Below, piece by piece: positions 33,591 to 42,025 of a stretch of 64,000 nucleotides of DNA; the stretch's first letter is position 1, and the number at the start of each line of letters is the position of its first letter. The notes beneath the pieces were generated by a model. It saw nothing but the letters and a program-made list of their open reading frames with translations, searched no databases and was not told the origin of the DNA. Both the position numbers and the translations under genes were made by a program. Origin of the DNA: Qipengyuania citrea (lineage in GTDB: Bacteria; Pseudomonadota; Alphaproteobacteria; Sphingomonadales; Sphingomonadaceae); contig NZ_JALJZT010000002.1 of NCBI RefSeq assembly GCF_024171405.1, positions 806,001 through 870,000 on the forward strand. The letters run 5' to 3'.

Positions 33591-34172
33591 ATGACCGATG
33601 AAGAAATCCTCCACGAGTTCCGGGCCAGCGAAGCGCTGCTCGAGGGCCATTTCAAGCTGTCCAGCGGGCGTCACAGCGGACACTACCTGCAATGCGCGCG
33701 CGTGCTGATGAACCCCGACCGCGCCGGACGGCTGGCCTTTGCGCTCGCCCAGAAGATCCCGCGCGATATTCGCAGCCGGATCGATGTGGTGGTCAGCCCC
33801 GCGATGGGCGGGATCATCATCGGTCAGGAAATGGGCCGCGCGCTGGGCAAGGACGCGATGTTCCTCGAACGCCCCGAGGGCGAGTTCCACCTGCGCCGCG
33901 GCTTCCGGCTCGAGCCCGGCACCAAGGTGCTGATGGTCGAGGATGTGGTCACCACCGGGCTCTCCAGCCGTGAAGCGATCGCAGCGGTTGCGCGTGAGGG
34001 CGGCGAAGTGATCGCCGAGGTCGCGCTGGTCGATCGCAGCAATGGCGCCGCAGATCTCGGCGTACCCTTCTTCCCGCTCGTCGATATCAATTTCCCGACC
34101 TATGCCGAAGGCGAAGTGCCCGCCGAACTGGCAGCGATCGGGGTGACCAAGCCGGGTAGCCGCGCAGCGTGA
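33591..34172 (+). CDS. pyrE: Orotate phosphoribosyltransferase
   Basis: A 193-residue type I phosphoribosyltransferase that adds phosphoribosyl from PRPP to orotate. It contains FKLSSGRHSGHYLQCARVL, SPAMGGIIIGQEMGRAL and the PRPP loop VLMVEDVVTTGLSSREAIAA. ATG 33591 is chosen over upstream in-frame starts because it begins the family-typical MTDEEILHEFR. It starts the operon pyrE-pdxJ-small gene-acpS-lepB, all linked by GTGA/ATGA or abutting ends. Confidence 0.95.
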   Translation: MTDEEILHEFRASEALLEGHFKLSSGRHSGHYLQCARVLMNPDRAGRLAFALAQKIPRDIRSRIDVVVSPAMGGIIIGQEMGRALGKDAMFLERPEGEFHLRRGFRLEPGTKVLMVEDVVTTGLSSREAIAAVAREGGEVIAEVALVDRSNGAADLGVPFFPLVDINFPTYAEGEVPAELAAIGVTKPGSRAA

Positions 34173-34909
34173 ATGCTCCCTTGCGTCTCGGGGTCAATAT
34201 CGACCACGTCGCCACCATCCGCAATGCGCGCGGCGGCGATCATCCGGACCCGGTGCGCGCGGCGGAAATCGTCGCGGCGGTGGGCGGCGACGGGATCACC
34301 GCACATCTGCGCGAGGACCGGCGGCATATCCGCGATGACGATCTCGAACGGATACAGAAGGCGACCGATCTCCCGCTCAACCTAGAGATGGCAGGCACGG
34401 AAGAAATGCTGGCGATCGCACTTGCGCACAAGCCGCATGCCGCCTGCATCGTTCCCGAGAAACGCGAAGAGCGCACCACCGAAGGCGGGCTCGATGCTGC
34501 GGGATTGCACAACCAGCTCGCCCCGATTGTTGGGAAGCTCGCGGACAACGGCATCCGCGTCTCGCTGTTCATCGAGGCGAACGAGCGCCAGCTTGAAGCG
34601 GCGCAGCGCTTGCGCGCGCCCGTGGTCGAATTCCACACCGGCGAATATGCGCATGCGGGTCTCGACGGCGATCACGACCGCGAAGCGCGCGAGCTTGAGC
34701 GGATTGCGGCCATGTCCCGGCTGGCGCGCGAGATGGGGATCGAGCCGCATGCCGGGCACGGCCTGACCTATGAGAACGTGAAGCCGGTTGCCGCCATCCG
34801 CGAACTCGCCGAACTCAACATCGGGCATTATCTTGTTGGCGAAGCGGTTTTCGTCGGGCTGGAGACCGCCGTGCGCCGGATGCGCGACCTGATGGACGAG
34901 GCGCGCTAG
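34169..34909 (+). CDS. pdxJ: Pyridoxine 5'-phosphate synthase PdxJ
   Basis: A 246-residue TIM-barrel enzyme that condenses 3-amino-2-oxopropyl phosphate with deoxyxylulose 5-phosphate to make pyridoxine phosphate. VNIDHVATIRNARGGDHPDP, HLREDRRHIRDDDLERI, LPLNLEMA and EPHAGHGLTYENV are typical. It starts at a GTG that overlaps the pyrE stop (GTGA). The downstream small gene begins at the next base after the stop. Confidence 0.96.
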   Translation: MNAPLRLGVNIDHVATIRNARGGDHPDPVRAAEIVAAVGGDGITAHLREDRRHIRDDDLERIQKATDLPLNLEMAGTEEMLAIALAHKPHAACIVPEKREERTTEGGLDAAGLHNQLAPIVGKLADNGIRVSLFIEANERQLEAAQRLRAPVVEFHTGEYAHAGLDGDHDREARELERIAAMSRLAREMGIEPHAGHGLTYENVKPVAAIRELAELNIGHYLVGEAVFVGLETAVRRMRDLMDEAR

Positions 34910-35158
34910 GTGTCGCCCGACAATGCCTTGAATATCTGGCGGTCGATCCGGACCACCTTCGTCCTCTTCCTGGTCGTGGTTCCGCTCGTCATCCTCGCGA
35001 ATCTGCACGGCGATGACAGCGCGGGACCCAGCTGGGACGAACTCGCGCTGCCGGCAGTAGGGTTGGTCCTGGTCGCAGGGCTTTTCGCTGAAGTCGGCCG
35101 GCGCCTGATCAACCACTTCGCCGGCACACCGATCTGTACCTGGACACCCCGAGCATGA
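34910..35158 (+). CDS. Small predicted membrane protein
   Basis: An 82-residue protein with hydrophobic segments [17 protein letters not shown] and [19 protein letters not shown]. It starts at a GTG directly after the pdxJ stop and overlaps the acpS start by four bases, so it is translated within the operon. No family recognised. Its neighbours make a link to lipid or coenzyme synthesis conceivable, but nothing in the sequence shows it. Confidence 0.72.
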   Translation: MSPDNALNIWRSIRTTFVLFLVVVPLVILANLHGDDSAGPSWDELALPAVGLVLVAGLFAEVGRRLINHFAGTPICTWTPRA

Positions 35159-35556
35159 TCATCGGCCTTGGCTCCGACCTGTGCAATATCGAGCGCATCC
35201 AGAATTCGCTCGACCGGTTCGGTGAACGCTTCGAGCAGCGCGTCTTCACCGAGATCGAGCGCGCCAAGGCCCGCCGCCGCCCCTTCACCATCGCGGGCAC
35301 TTACGCCAAGCGCTTCGCCGCCAAGGAGGCATTCTCCAAGGCGGTCGGTACAGGGTTTCGCCGCGGCGTGTTCATGAAGGATATCGGGGTGGTCAATGCG
35401 CAGTCGGGCGCACCCACGCTGGCGCTGACCGGGGGCGCGGCGATCGTGCTTGCGGAAATGGTGCCGCACGGCCATGAGACGCGCATTCATCTCACCCTCA
35501 CCGACGACCATCCATGGGCACAGGCCTACGTCATCATCGAGGCCCTACCCAAGTGA
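35155..35556 (+). CDS. acpS: Holo-[acyl-carrier-protein] synthase AcpS
   Basis: A 133-residue phosphopantetheinyl transferase. The magnesium-binding start [20 protein letters not shown] and the catalytic [14 protein letters not shown] are typical of AcpS, which activates acyl carrier protein for fatty acid synthesis. It overlaps the upstream small gene by four bases and the lepB start by four (GTGA). The standard neighbourhood in this group is pdxJ-acpS-lepB. Confidence 0.95.
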   Translation: MIIGLGSDLCNIERIQNSLDRFGERFEQRVFTEIERAKARRRPFTIAGTYAKRFAAKEAFSKAVGTGFRRGVFMKDIGVVNAQSGAPTLALTGGAAIVLAEMVPHGHETRIHLTLTDDHPWAQAYVIIEALPK

Positions 35557-36431
35557 CCACCGGCGCTACGGCAGTGAACAAGACATCCGACAAGAAATCC
35601 GACGACAGGATCGACTGGATCGCGGAAATTCGCGGGCTTGCGCTGATGCTGCTGGCGGTGTTCGCCTTTCACAGCTTCATCGCCAAGCCGTTCTATATTC
35701 CGTCGGAATCGATGATGCCCAATCTGCTGGTGGGTGACCGGCTGGTGGTCAGCAAATATCCCTATGGCTGGAACTGGAGCTCGATCAGCTTCCACCTCGC
35801 CCCGCGCGGCGACTGGCGGATTGCCGGATCGACGCCCGAATATGGCGACATCGTCATCCCGGTGCACCCCGAGCGCGACGAGGATTACATCAAGCGGGTG
35901 GTCGCGCTGCCGGGTGACAGGATCGCGGTGCAGAACGGCCGCATCATCCTCAATGGCGCGCCGGTCGAACAGAAGGTCGAGCCTGCCATCGCGCTGCCGC
36001 TCGATGCCAATTCGCGCTGCGATGGCTTCGGCTTCGACGATTTCCGCGCGGAGAACGCCGCCGGCACGCCCGTCTGCCGCGTACCAGTGATGCGCGAGAC
36101 GCTGCCCAATGGGGCGACCTATCTGGTGATCGACCACCAGACCCAGGAACTCGACAATTTCGCCGAAATCACGGTGCCGGACGATCACGTTTTCGTGATG
36201 GGTGACAATCGCGACCATTCGGCCGACAGTCGCGAGCTCAACCATTCGCGCGGCCTGCTCGGCCCGATCCCGCTCGAAAACATCGGCGGGCGCGCCGAAT
36301 TCATCACCTTCTCGCTCGACGGCACCACCTCGCTCAATCCGGTGAGCTGGTGGACAAGCCTGCGCGAAGGCCGCGCCTGGTCGACCCTGCGTCCCGCCAT
36401 TGCGGAACGAAAAGCCGCTTCCGAGCGCTAG
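35553..36431 (+). CDS. lepB: Signal peptidase I
   Basis: A 292-residue inner-membrane protease with one N-terminal membrane helix ([20 protein letters not shown]). Catalytic Ser (S53) lies in [20 protein letters not shown], Lys (K114) in [14 protein letters not shown], and [12 protein letters not shown] is box E. It cleaves signal peptides on the periplasmic side. The start used is the GTG overlapping the acpS stop (GTGA); a second GTG seven codons later is an alternative. The rnc-era pair common after lepB is absent. Confidence 0.95.
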   Translation: MTTGATAVNKTSDKKSDDRIDWIAEIRGLALMLLAVFAFHSFIAKPFYIPSESMMPNLLVGDRLVVSKYPYGWNWSSISFHLAPRGDWRIAGSTPEYGDIVIPVHPERDEDYIKRVVALPGDRIAVQNGRIILNGAPVEQKVEPAIALPLDANSRCDGFGFDDFRAENAAGTPVCRVPVMRETLPNGATYLVIDHQTQELDNFAEITVPDDHVFVMGDNRDHSADSRELNHSRGLLGPIPLENIGGRAEFITFSLDGTTSLNPVSWWTSLREGRAWSTLRPAIAERKAASER

Positions 36432-36454
36432 GTTCCTGAAACGAAGGGGCGCGC

Positions 36455-37567
36455 ATGGCCGACGAAACGCAGGACATTCACGACCAGGACCTCGGCACCA
36501 GCCCTTCGCGGATCAACGATCCACGTATCCGTCACGAGGTCGCCCGTGCCATCGTATGGGTGGGCGTGGTCGGCGCAGTGGCGCTGGCGATCTGGATCGC
36601 CCGCCCTTTGCTGGTGATCTTCGGTGCCATGGTCTTCGCCTCGATGATCGATGGCGGCGCACGCCTGCTTGGCCGGGCGCTCAACATCGCGCGGGTCTGG
36701 CGCGTCTCGATCGTACTGTTCGTCACTGCCGCTTTCCTGCTGTGGCTGGCCTATTTCGCCGGGTCGACGATTTCGCAGGAAGCGGCGCAGTTTCCCGCGA
36801 TCATCGAACGGCAGATTACCGAGCTGATCGACTGGGCTGGCCGGCAGGGTTTTCAGGTCGACCAATCACAGCTGCAGAACTATCTCGGCAATATCGGCAG
36901 CGGCATCAGCACCGTCACCAAGGCGCTGGGCGGCATTCTCGGCGGCGCGGCGACCATTGTCCTGATCCTCGTGATCGGCGTCTATGTCGCGATCGATCCG
37001 CAGCTCTACGAACGCGGGGTTGCATGGATGCTCCCACGCGAGCAGCGCGACCGCTTTTACGTCACCGCAGCGCGGATGGGCCAGACCATGCGCCGCCTGA
37101 TGGCGGGGCGCCTGCTCGGCATGGTGGTGGAGGCAGTGTTCACCTATGTGATGCTCGCCTGGGTCGCCCCGCTGGTGGGGATCGGCGCGGTGCCGATGGC
37201 GGCGCTGCTCGCCATCCTGACCGGCCTACTGGCCTTCGTCCCTAATCTGGGCGCGCTGATCTCGGGCGCGCTGATGGTGCTGGTCGGCTTCTCGGGCGGG
37301 GCGGAAATGGGCATCTACACCATCGCGGTCTATTTCTTCGTCCAGAATTTCGACGGCTATGTCGTCATCCCGATGATTGCCAAGAAGACGGTCGACCTGG
37401 CGCCGGCGCTGGTGCTCGCGTTCCAGTTGATCATGGGCATATTGTTCGGGATACTCGGCCTGTTTCTGGCCGATCCGCTATTGGCGATGATTAAGGTCGC
37501 GCTCGAACGCCGGGCCGAACAGGCGAACGAGAACCAAACCAGAGAGGGTGCCAAAGATGGCGCGTAA
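36455..37567 (+). CDS. AI-2E-family (PerM-like) transporter
   Basis: A 370-residue polytopic membrane protein of the family once called PerM/AI-2E: six to eight hydrophobic segments, a periplasmic or cytosolic region between the first group and the second (FPAIIERQITELIDWAGRQG...), and the characteristic C-terminal block with GLLAFVPNLGALISGALMVL and FVQNFDGYVVIPMIAKKTVD. Substrates of the family are mostly unproven. The C-terminus overlaps the next gene's start by about 11 bases. Confidence 0.88.
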   Translation: MADETQDIHDQDLGTSPSRINDPRIRHEVARAIVWVGVVGAVALAIWIARPLLVIFGAMVFASMIDGGARLLGRALNIARVWRVSIVLFVTAAFLLWLAYFAGSTISQEAAQFPAIIERQITELIDWAGRQGFQVDQSQLQNYLGNIGSGISTVTKALGGILGGAATIVLILVIGVYVAIDPQLYERGVAWMLPREQRDRFYVTAARMGQTMRRLMAGRLLGMVVEAVFTYVMLAWVAPLVGIGAVPMAALLAILTGLLAFVPNLGALISGALMVLVGFSGGAEMGIYTIAVYFFVQNFDGYVVIPMIAKKTVDLAPALVLAFQLIMGILFGILGLFLADPLLAMIKVALERRAEQANENQTREGAKDGA

Positions 37568-38795
37568 GTTCCTGTACTTCATTGCGGTCTGCATCGTGCT
37601 GGTCATCATCGGCGGGATCGCGCTGACGATCTGGTCGCGTGAAGCGACCGAGATCGCCTTCGTCCCGCGTGGCGACTTCGTCGAGCAGGCGCCGCTCGAC
37701 GCCAATGCCTACCAGGACCCAGAGATGTGGTATTCGCGCCCCGGCCTCGGCACCAGCGATCCGGCGCGCTATCAGCCTGCGGTCGCCGACGCCCAACCCG
37801 ACCCGACTGGACGCGAACCCTCGCCCGACGCACCCGCTGCCGAACAGAGCCTCGACCGCGGCGACCCGCTTGCGACCACCACCTCGACCACGGGCGAAGC
37901 GGCAGACCCGCAGGCGCTACCCGAGTTCGCGGTCTTCTTCGTTCCGCCGACCAGCTATATCCAGGCCGGCGGCGACTGGAACGCGACGCTGGAAGATGCG
38001 ACCACCAACAATCGCGCGCGCGTCTTCCTCAAGGGACTTGCCAGCCCGTTCAATCGCGCGGACGAATTATGGGCGCCCAAATACCGTCAGGCTGCGGCAG
38101 GGGCCTTCCTGACCAACCGGCCCGAAGCGCAGCAGGCGATCGACGCCGCCTATGCCGACGTCGCGCAAGCGTTCGACTATTTCCTCGACAGCGTGGACGA
38201 AGACAAGCCGATCGTGCTCGCCGGGCATAGCCAGGGCGCCGCGCATATCCTGCGCCTGCTGCAGGACAGGGTTGCAGGGACGCCGCTCGAAGCGCGGATT
38301 GCCGCAGTTTACGTGCCCGGCTGGCCGGTATCTGTCGAGCACGATCTGCCTTCGCTGCCCTTCCCCGCCTGCGCCTCGGCGGACCAGGCGCAATGCCTGC
38401 TCGCCTGGTCGGCCTTTTCCGACGATGGCGATGCCGACATGATCATGCGCCGCTACGAGGCCACCGTCGGCTATGACGGCGAGCCGCGTGGCACCGGGCC
38501 CATATTGTGCGTCAATCCGCTGACCGGCAGCGCAAATGGCGACGCCCCCGCCAGCGCCAATCTGGGCACGCTGGTCCCCGACGAAACCCTTTCGAAAGGC
38601 GAACTGGTCGCGGGCGCAATCCCGGCGCGCTGCGGCGCGAATGGCCTGCTCTATATCGGAGATCCGCCCGAGCTGGGCGAAGGCGTGCTGCCGGGCGGCA
38701 ATTACCACGTTTACGATATCCCGCTGTTCTGGAAGAACTTGCAGGAAGACGTCATTGCACGGGTGAAGGCATGGACGGCAGCGCGGGCCTCGTAA
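37557..38795 (+). CDS. DUF3089 alpha/beta-hydrolase-like protein
   Basis: A 412-residue protein with an N-terminal hydrophobic anchor (FLYFIAVCIVLVIIGGIALT) and an alpha/beta hydrolase-like fold whose nucleophile is in VLAGHSQGAAHILRLL. The order FFVPPTSYIQAGGDWNA, GHSQGA, and YVPGWPV matches the DUF3089 group. Substrate unknown; membership in this operon is by overlap with the transporter at its start and ruvX at its end. The ATG at 37557 is preferred over one three codons earlier. Confidence 0.82.
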   Translation: MARKFLYFIAVCIVLVIIGGIALTIWSREATEIAFVPRGDFVEQAPLDANAYQDPEMWYSRPGLGTSDPARYQPAVADAQPDPTGREPSPDAPAAEQSLDRGDPLATTTSTTGEAADPQALPEFAVFFVPPTSYIQAGGDWNATLEDATTNNRARVFLKGLASPFNRADELWAPKYRQAAAGAFLTNRPEAQQAIDAAYADVAQAFDYFLDSVDEDKPIVLAGHSQGAAHILRLLQDRVAGTPLEARIAAVYVPGWPVSVEHDLPSLPFPACASADQAQCLLAWSAFSDDGDADMIMRRYEATVGYDGEPRGTGPILCVNPLTGSANGDAPASANLGTLVPDETLSKGELVAGAIPARCGANGLLYIGDPPELGEGVLPGGNYHVYDIPLFWKNLQEDVIARVKAWTAARAS

Positions 38796-39259
38796 CCGAC
38801 AACGCGCTGACCTATGGCGACGTGCTGGCGGAAGGCGGCGCATTGCTCGGGCTCGATCTGGGCACCAAGACCATCGGCGTCGCCACATGCGATGCCGGCT
38901 GGCGTTATGCCACCGCGGGCAAGACGATCACGCGCAGCAAGTTCACCAGGGATTGCGGCGCGCTGCGCACGATCGTCACCGAGCGGAAGATCGCCGGCGT
39001 GGTGATCGGCCTGCCGCGCAATATGGACGGAACCGAGGGCCCGCGCGCACAGGCCAGCCGCGCTTATGCGCGCAACCTTGCGCAGACGCTGCACTTACCC
39101 GTGCTGCTGTGGGACGAGCGCTGGTCGACCTCGAGCGCCGAGGCCGCGATGATCGGGCAGGACATGAGCCGCGCCAAACGCGCCACCAAGATCGACAGCC
39201 ATGCCGCGGCAATCATCCTGCAGGGCGCGATAGACGCGCTGGCCGGCGGCGGGTTATAG
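38771..39259 (+). CDS. ruvX: Putative pre-16S rRNA nuclease / Holliday junction resolvase RuvX
   Basis: A 162-residue RNase H-fold protein: LLGLDLGTKTIGVATCDAGW (first Asp), GVVIGLPRNMDGTEGPRAQ and LLWDERWSTSSAEAAM (Glu), and KIDSHAAAIILQGAID near the end. YqgF/RuvX trims pre-16S rRNA and was formerly called a Holliday resolvase. The ATG at 38771 lies inside the 3' end of the DUF3089 gene (25-base overlap); this is the family-like N-terminal length. The next small gene starts at 39271. Confidence 0.9.
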   Translation: MDGSAGLVTDNALTYGDVLAEGGALLGLDLGTKTIGVATCDAGWRYATAGKTITRSKFTRDCGALRTIVTERKIAGVVIGLPRNMDGTEGPRAQASRAYARNLAQTLHLPVLLWDERWSTSSAEAAMIGQDMSRAKRATKIDSHAAAIILQGAIDALAGGGL

Positions 39260-39270
39260 TGCCAGCCGCG

Positions 39271-39432
39271 ATGCGGCTGATCGACGCCCTCAGGCACCTC
39301 GTGACCGGCGAAGGTGCGGATCCCGACACCGGGTTGGGCCACCGCGAACGCGCATTGTCGCGGGCGTTGGCGATCATCGCTGCGATCTTCCTGCTCCTCG
39401 GCTTCGCGCTGTTCGCGATGCTCTACGGCTGA
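39271..39432 (+). CDS. Very short predicted membrane protein
   Basis: Fifty-three residues, MRLIDALRHLVTGEGADPDT then a hydrophobic segment ALSRALAIIAAIFLLLGFAL FAMLYG. It begins 11 bases after ruvX; an in-frame GTG overlapping the ruvX stop is also possible. Its last 59 bases overlap the 3' end of the convergent cupin-like gene, so it is less certain. Role unknown. Confidence 0.55.
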   Translation: MRLIDALRHLVTGEGADPDTGLGHRERALSRALAIIAAIFLLLGFALFAMLYG

Positions 39433-40318
39433 AGCCGGCGCGGCGGACCTGCGCCTCGCGTGCCAGCATGACATTCCCCGCCAGTTCGGCCTCGCGCCAC
39501 AGGGCGTCGCGCTCCGCCGCGCTGCTGGCGAGGCCCGCACGCGCTTCGAAACAGGCCAGCCGCATTCGTCCGCTGGGATGGTGGCGTCCGAAGTCTTCGG
39601 CCAAATCGAGGGCGTCGGCATCGCCCAGCGCCACTGCGCAGCGCAGGAAGGTCTCGCTGGCCGACGGATTCAGCACCCCGCTCACTTCCGACCTCTCGAG
39701 GTCGAAGCCATATTGGTCGAACCAGTCCTGCCCCGCCCCGACGCGCATGATGTTGAGCGAAACGGAGGTTGCCTCGGGCGGGAGCTGCGCATGAACATCG
39801 ACATGCGCGCGGTAGTGCATCAGCCGCCCCTCGTGCAGCGCGCTGCGTTCGATAAAGCGCAAAGCCACGCGTTCGCCCGTAAATCCAGCGATCGAGGGAT
39901 AGTCGATTTCGCAATAGTCGCTGCGATACCCGGGTCCGAAATAACCCGCGGTGAGGAAATCGAAATTGTGGTCGTGCGGCACGCCATAGACAAAGCTGCC
40001 CGCGCCGCTGCTGCGGAAACAGCTTTCATCCTCGCTTGGCCAGATATTGGCGCGGAGGAAACAGCCGCCGACCATTGGGGACAGCACGATGACCTGCGGT
40101 CCGTAGGCGCTGTCCTCGAATGTATCGCGATACCGTTCGCGCAAATGGTCGATCAGAAGGTCGCCGAGAAAGGTGCGATTGTTGGCCAGCCGCGCGAGCG
40201 CGGCTGCCGCTTCCATGGTGCTGCTGTCGTCCTGCGGATCGAACCCGTCGGCAATCGCTTCCACGGTTTCAGCGAGGCTCGCCGATCGGTTTTCGTGGTT
40301 CGCGATTATGCGGGGCAT
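39374..40318 (-). CDS. Cupin-like protein of a peptide-linked cassette
   Basis: A 314-residue protein, MPRIIANHENRSASLAETVE at the start, with a central segment rich in possible metal ligands: VPHDHNFDFLTAGYFGPGYR (H115, H117), ERSALHEGRLMHYRAHVDVH (H162, H168, H172, H176) and PPEATSVSLNIMR. The HxH then later His clusters and alternating beta strands suggest a cupin with a metal centre, possibly an Fe(II)-dependent oxygenase. N- and C-terminal parts (LANNRTFLGDLLIDHLRERY; DALDLAEDFGRHH) look helical. I do not recognise a named family. It overlaps the HEAT-like gene by 13 bases, and the peptide gene follows upstream in the same unit. Confidence 0.72.
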   Translation of the reverse strand: MPRIIANHENRSASLAETVEAIADGFDPQDDSSTMEAAAALARLANNRTFLGDLLIDHLRERYRDTFEDSAYGPQVIVLSPMVGGCFLRANIWPSEDESCFRSSGAGSFVYGVPHDHNFDFLTAGYFGPGYRSDYCEIDYPSIAGFTGERVALRFIERSALHEGRLMHYRAHVDVHAQLPPEATSVSLNIMRVGAGQDWFDQYGFDLERSEVSGVLNPSASETFLRCAVALGDADALDLAEDFGRHHPSGRMRLACFEARAGLASSAAERDALWREAELAGNVMLAREAQVRRAGFSRRASRTARSRGAGRSQR

Positions 40319-41277
40319 GGAGCGGGCTCCCATCGAGCGAGCTGCGGATGGGCTTCCACCAGCCGGGCGCGCAATGCGCCCGCCTCGGGGGCCAGATCAT
40401 CGGTCGGATCGGTTGCAATCCTGCCGAGCGCGGCAAATCCCGCCGCGCTGTCGAGCGCCAGGCACTCGCGCAAGGCCTGCCAGCGCAAGTGATCGCTGCC
40501 CGAACGGGTCAACGCCGCCAGGACGGGCGCGGCATCCTTGCGGCGCATCCGGCCAAGCAAGGCCATCATCATCTCGTCGCGGCTTTCATGCCGGTCTCCG
40601 CTCGCCCGATGCACCAGCCTGCCGGTGGCGAGGTCGTACTGGCGGGTCGGACGGGGCCGTGGGGCAATCCGGGTGAGGCGGAGAGTGAGAAGACGTCCGT
40701 GAACCCGGCGGACCATCCGTGATTTGGCCGCGCCGGCAAAGCTGAGCCGGTCGCCTGCCTCGATGGTGCGGCAGCTTCTGTCGATGACCGCATGATCGGA
40801 TTGCTCTCCGCGGATTTCGAGCAGCGCGATATCGGCCGCGCCCGCCAGCACGATTTCGTCCCATTCGCTATCGGGGAATGTCGCCACCGTGCTGGCATCC
40901 TGCACCGCTTGATCATCATGGAGCGCCAGACCCAGCGCGGCGCGCCCCTTCGCCGCCAGTTGGAGAAAGTGGAACCCCGGGCGCGACTGGTGGCGAAATG
41001 CCAGCTGCGCCAGCGGACACGCGCGGTGCACTTCCACCAGCCTCCCGACGAGCGGCGCAATGACGCGCATCGCCGCGCCGCCATTGGCAAAGAGGCCCGT
41101 GAGCGCCGGACAATCATCCAGCCTTGCCCCCGAACCGTAGGCCTCGAGATCCCGCAGGACAGGCGCCAGGCCCGCGTCCTTGCGGCACTCTGCAACAATT
41201 TGGACAACCGCCTCGCTCATGGCGCGCTGCGCGGCAGTGTCGCCACGCAGCGCGCCGATTTGCGGATCGATATGCAT
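40306..41277 (-). CDS. HEAT-repeat-like protein of a peptide-linked cassette
   Basis: A 323-residue protein. The last about 90 residues show HEAT-like alpha-helical repeats (MMMALLGRMRRKDAAPVLAA, HLRWQALRECLALDSAAGFA, ALGRIATDPTDD). The middle has beta-rich segments (WDEIVLAGAADIALLEIRGE, RRVHGRLLTLRLTRIAPRPR). No enzyme motif is evident, so it may be a binding or scaffold protein. It starts 15 bases after the 50-residue peptide gene and is followed by the cupin-like gene with a 13-base overlap, so the three are probably one transcript. Family not recognised. Confidence 0.7.
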   Translation of the reverse strand: MHIDPQIGALRGDTAAQRAMSEAVVQIVAECRKDAGLAPVLRDLEAYGSGARLDDCPALTGLFANGGAAMRVIAPLVGRLVEVHRACPLAQLAFRHQSRPGFHFLQLAAKGRAALGLALHDDQAVQDASTVATFPDSEWDEIVLAGAADIALLEIRGEQSDHAVIDRSCRTIEAGDRLSFAGAAKSRMVRRVHGRLLTLRLTRIAPRPRPTRQYDLATGRLVHRASGDRHESRDEMMMALLGRMRRKDAAPVLAALTRSGSDHLRWQALRECLALDSAAGFAALGRIATDPTDDLAPEAGALRARLVEAHPQLARWEPAPCPA

Positions 41278-41292
41278 CTCGTCGTCAACCGG

Positions 41293-41445
41293 TCAGAGCA
41301 GCATTTCGACCAGCATGTGGTCGTAAACATAGACCATGATCGCCACGATGGTGTCGTCCGGTCCAGCGGACGAGAAGCTGCCGAACAGCCCGGTCGCTGC
41401 ATCCAGGTCGGGCAGACTGCCCAGTTCGATCTCGGGAAATTTCAT
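41293..41445 (-). CDS. Fifty-residue peptide, possible precursor
   Basis: A short gene encoding MKFPEIELGSLPDLDAATGL, then FGSFSSAGPDDT and the hydrophobic end IVAIMVYVYDHMLVEMLL. A very good ribosome binding site, AGGAGA, lies six to seven bases before the ATG at 41445. The first half is acidic with PEIELGSLPDLD and TG-FGS; the last 18 residues have several Met, Val and Tyr residues. It lacks a signal peptide and has no Cys. Two larger genes follow at 15 bases and by overlap. The layout is like a precursor peptide followed by modifying or exporting proteins, but no such function is shown. Confidence 0.75.
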   Translation of the reverse strand: MKFPEIELGSLPDLDAATGLFGSFSSAGPDDTIVAIMVYVYDHMLVEMLL

Positions 41446-41522
41446 GTGGTTCTCCTACATTCGGGCGAACCCCGACCCCGTGTCCCCGTCCGCCACTGGC
41501 GAGACTGGCGAAGCACGCGGCC

Positions 41523-41548
41523 CGCTTGAAATTAAAACATTGTAAGCG
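41523..41548. promoter_or_regulatory. AT-rich island with inverted repeat before peptide cassette
   Basis: CGCTT (41523-41527) and AAGCG (41544-41548) are exact reverse complements around a 16-base A/T-rich core. The minus-strand reading contains TACAAT, a reasonable -10 element, but a matching -35 is not clear. It lies in the 132-base gap between the peptide gene and the divergent thioesterase gene and is probably the promoter region of one or both. Confidence 0.4.
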
Positions 41549-41577
41549 CGTGAACTGCGCGGCTATCGCGGCAGGCG

Positions 41578-42024
41578 ATGAGCGAGCAGCCGCGAAAATT
41601 CGATCCGTCCAAGGCGACGTCCTTCTTCGCGGGACGCGGCCATCCGGGCTGGCTGGGGCTGAACTATTCGGACCATGGCGACGACTGGGTCGAGCTCGAA
41701 CTGCCATGGCGCGAGGACCTGCTGGGTGAAGAAGGCCAGCGCGTGCTCGCTTCGGGACCGATCCTCAGCCTGATGGACATGGCGAGCGGCATGGCGATCT
41801 GGCGCGCGATGGACGAATTTTCCGCCATCGCCACGCTCGACCTGCGCGTCGATTACGTGCGCCCCGCGCGCGAGGGGGCGAGCGTATTCGGGCGGGCGCA
41901 ATGCTATCGCCTCACGCGCAGCGCGGCGTTCGTCCGGGGCCTCGCGCATGATGGCGATGCCGGTGATCCGGTGGCGCATATCCAGGCGGTCTTCATGAAA
42001 ATCGCGTCGACGGCGAGGCTCTGA
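41578..42024 (+). CDS. PaaI-type hotdog-fold thioesterase
   Basis: A 148-residue protein with the hotdog pattern: LGLNYSDHGDDWVELELPWR, SGPILSLMDMASGMAIWRAM (central helix with Asp) and ATLDLRVDYVRPAREGASVF. PaaI-like thioesterases hydrolyse acyl- or aryl-CoA esters. It starts at 41578 and is followed two bases later by a second related gene, so a heteromeric or duplicated pair is plausible. It is divergent from the peptide cassette. Confidence 0.85.
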   Translation: MSEQPRKFDPSKATSFFAGRGHPGWLGLNYSDHGDDWVELELPWREDLLGEEGQRVLASGPILSLMDMASGMAIWRAMDEFSAIATLDLRVDYVRPAREGASVFGRAQCYRLTRSAAFVRGLAHDGDAGDPVAHIQAVFMKIASTARL

Positions 42025-42025
42025 C

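Noticed and set aside
40306..41277. Treating the HEAT-like and cupin-like genes as a toxin-antitoxin or restriction system
   Set aside because: Neither protein shows nuclease, kinase, methyltransferase or antitoxin motifs. Only the linkage to a short peptide is evident.
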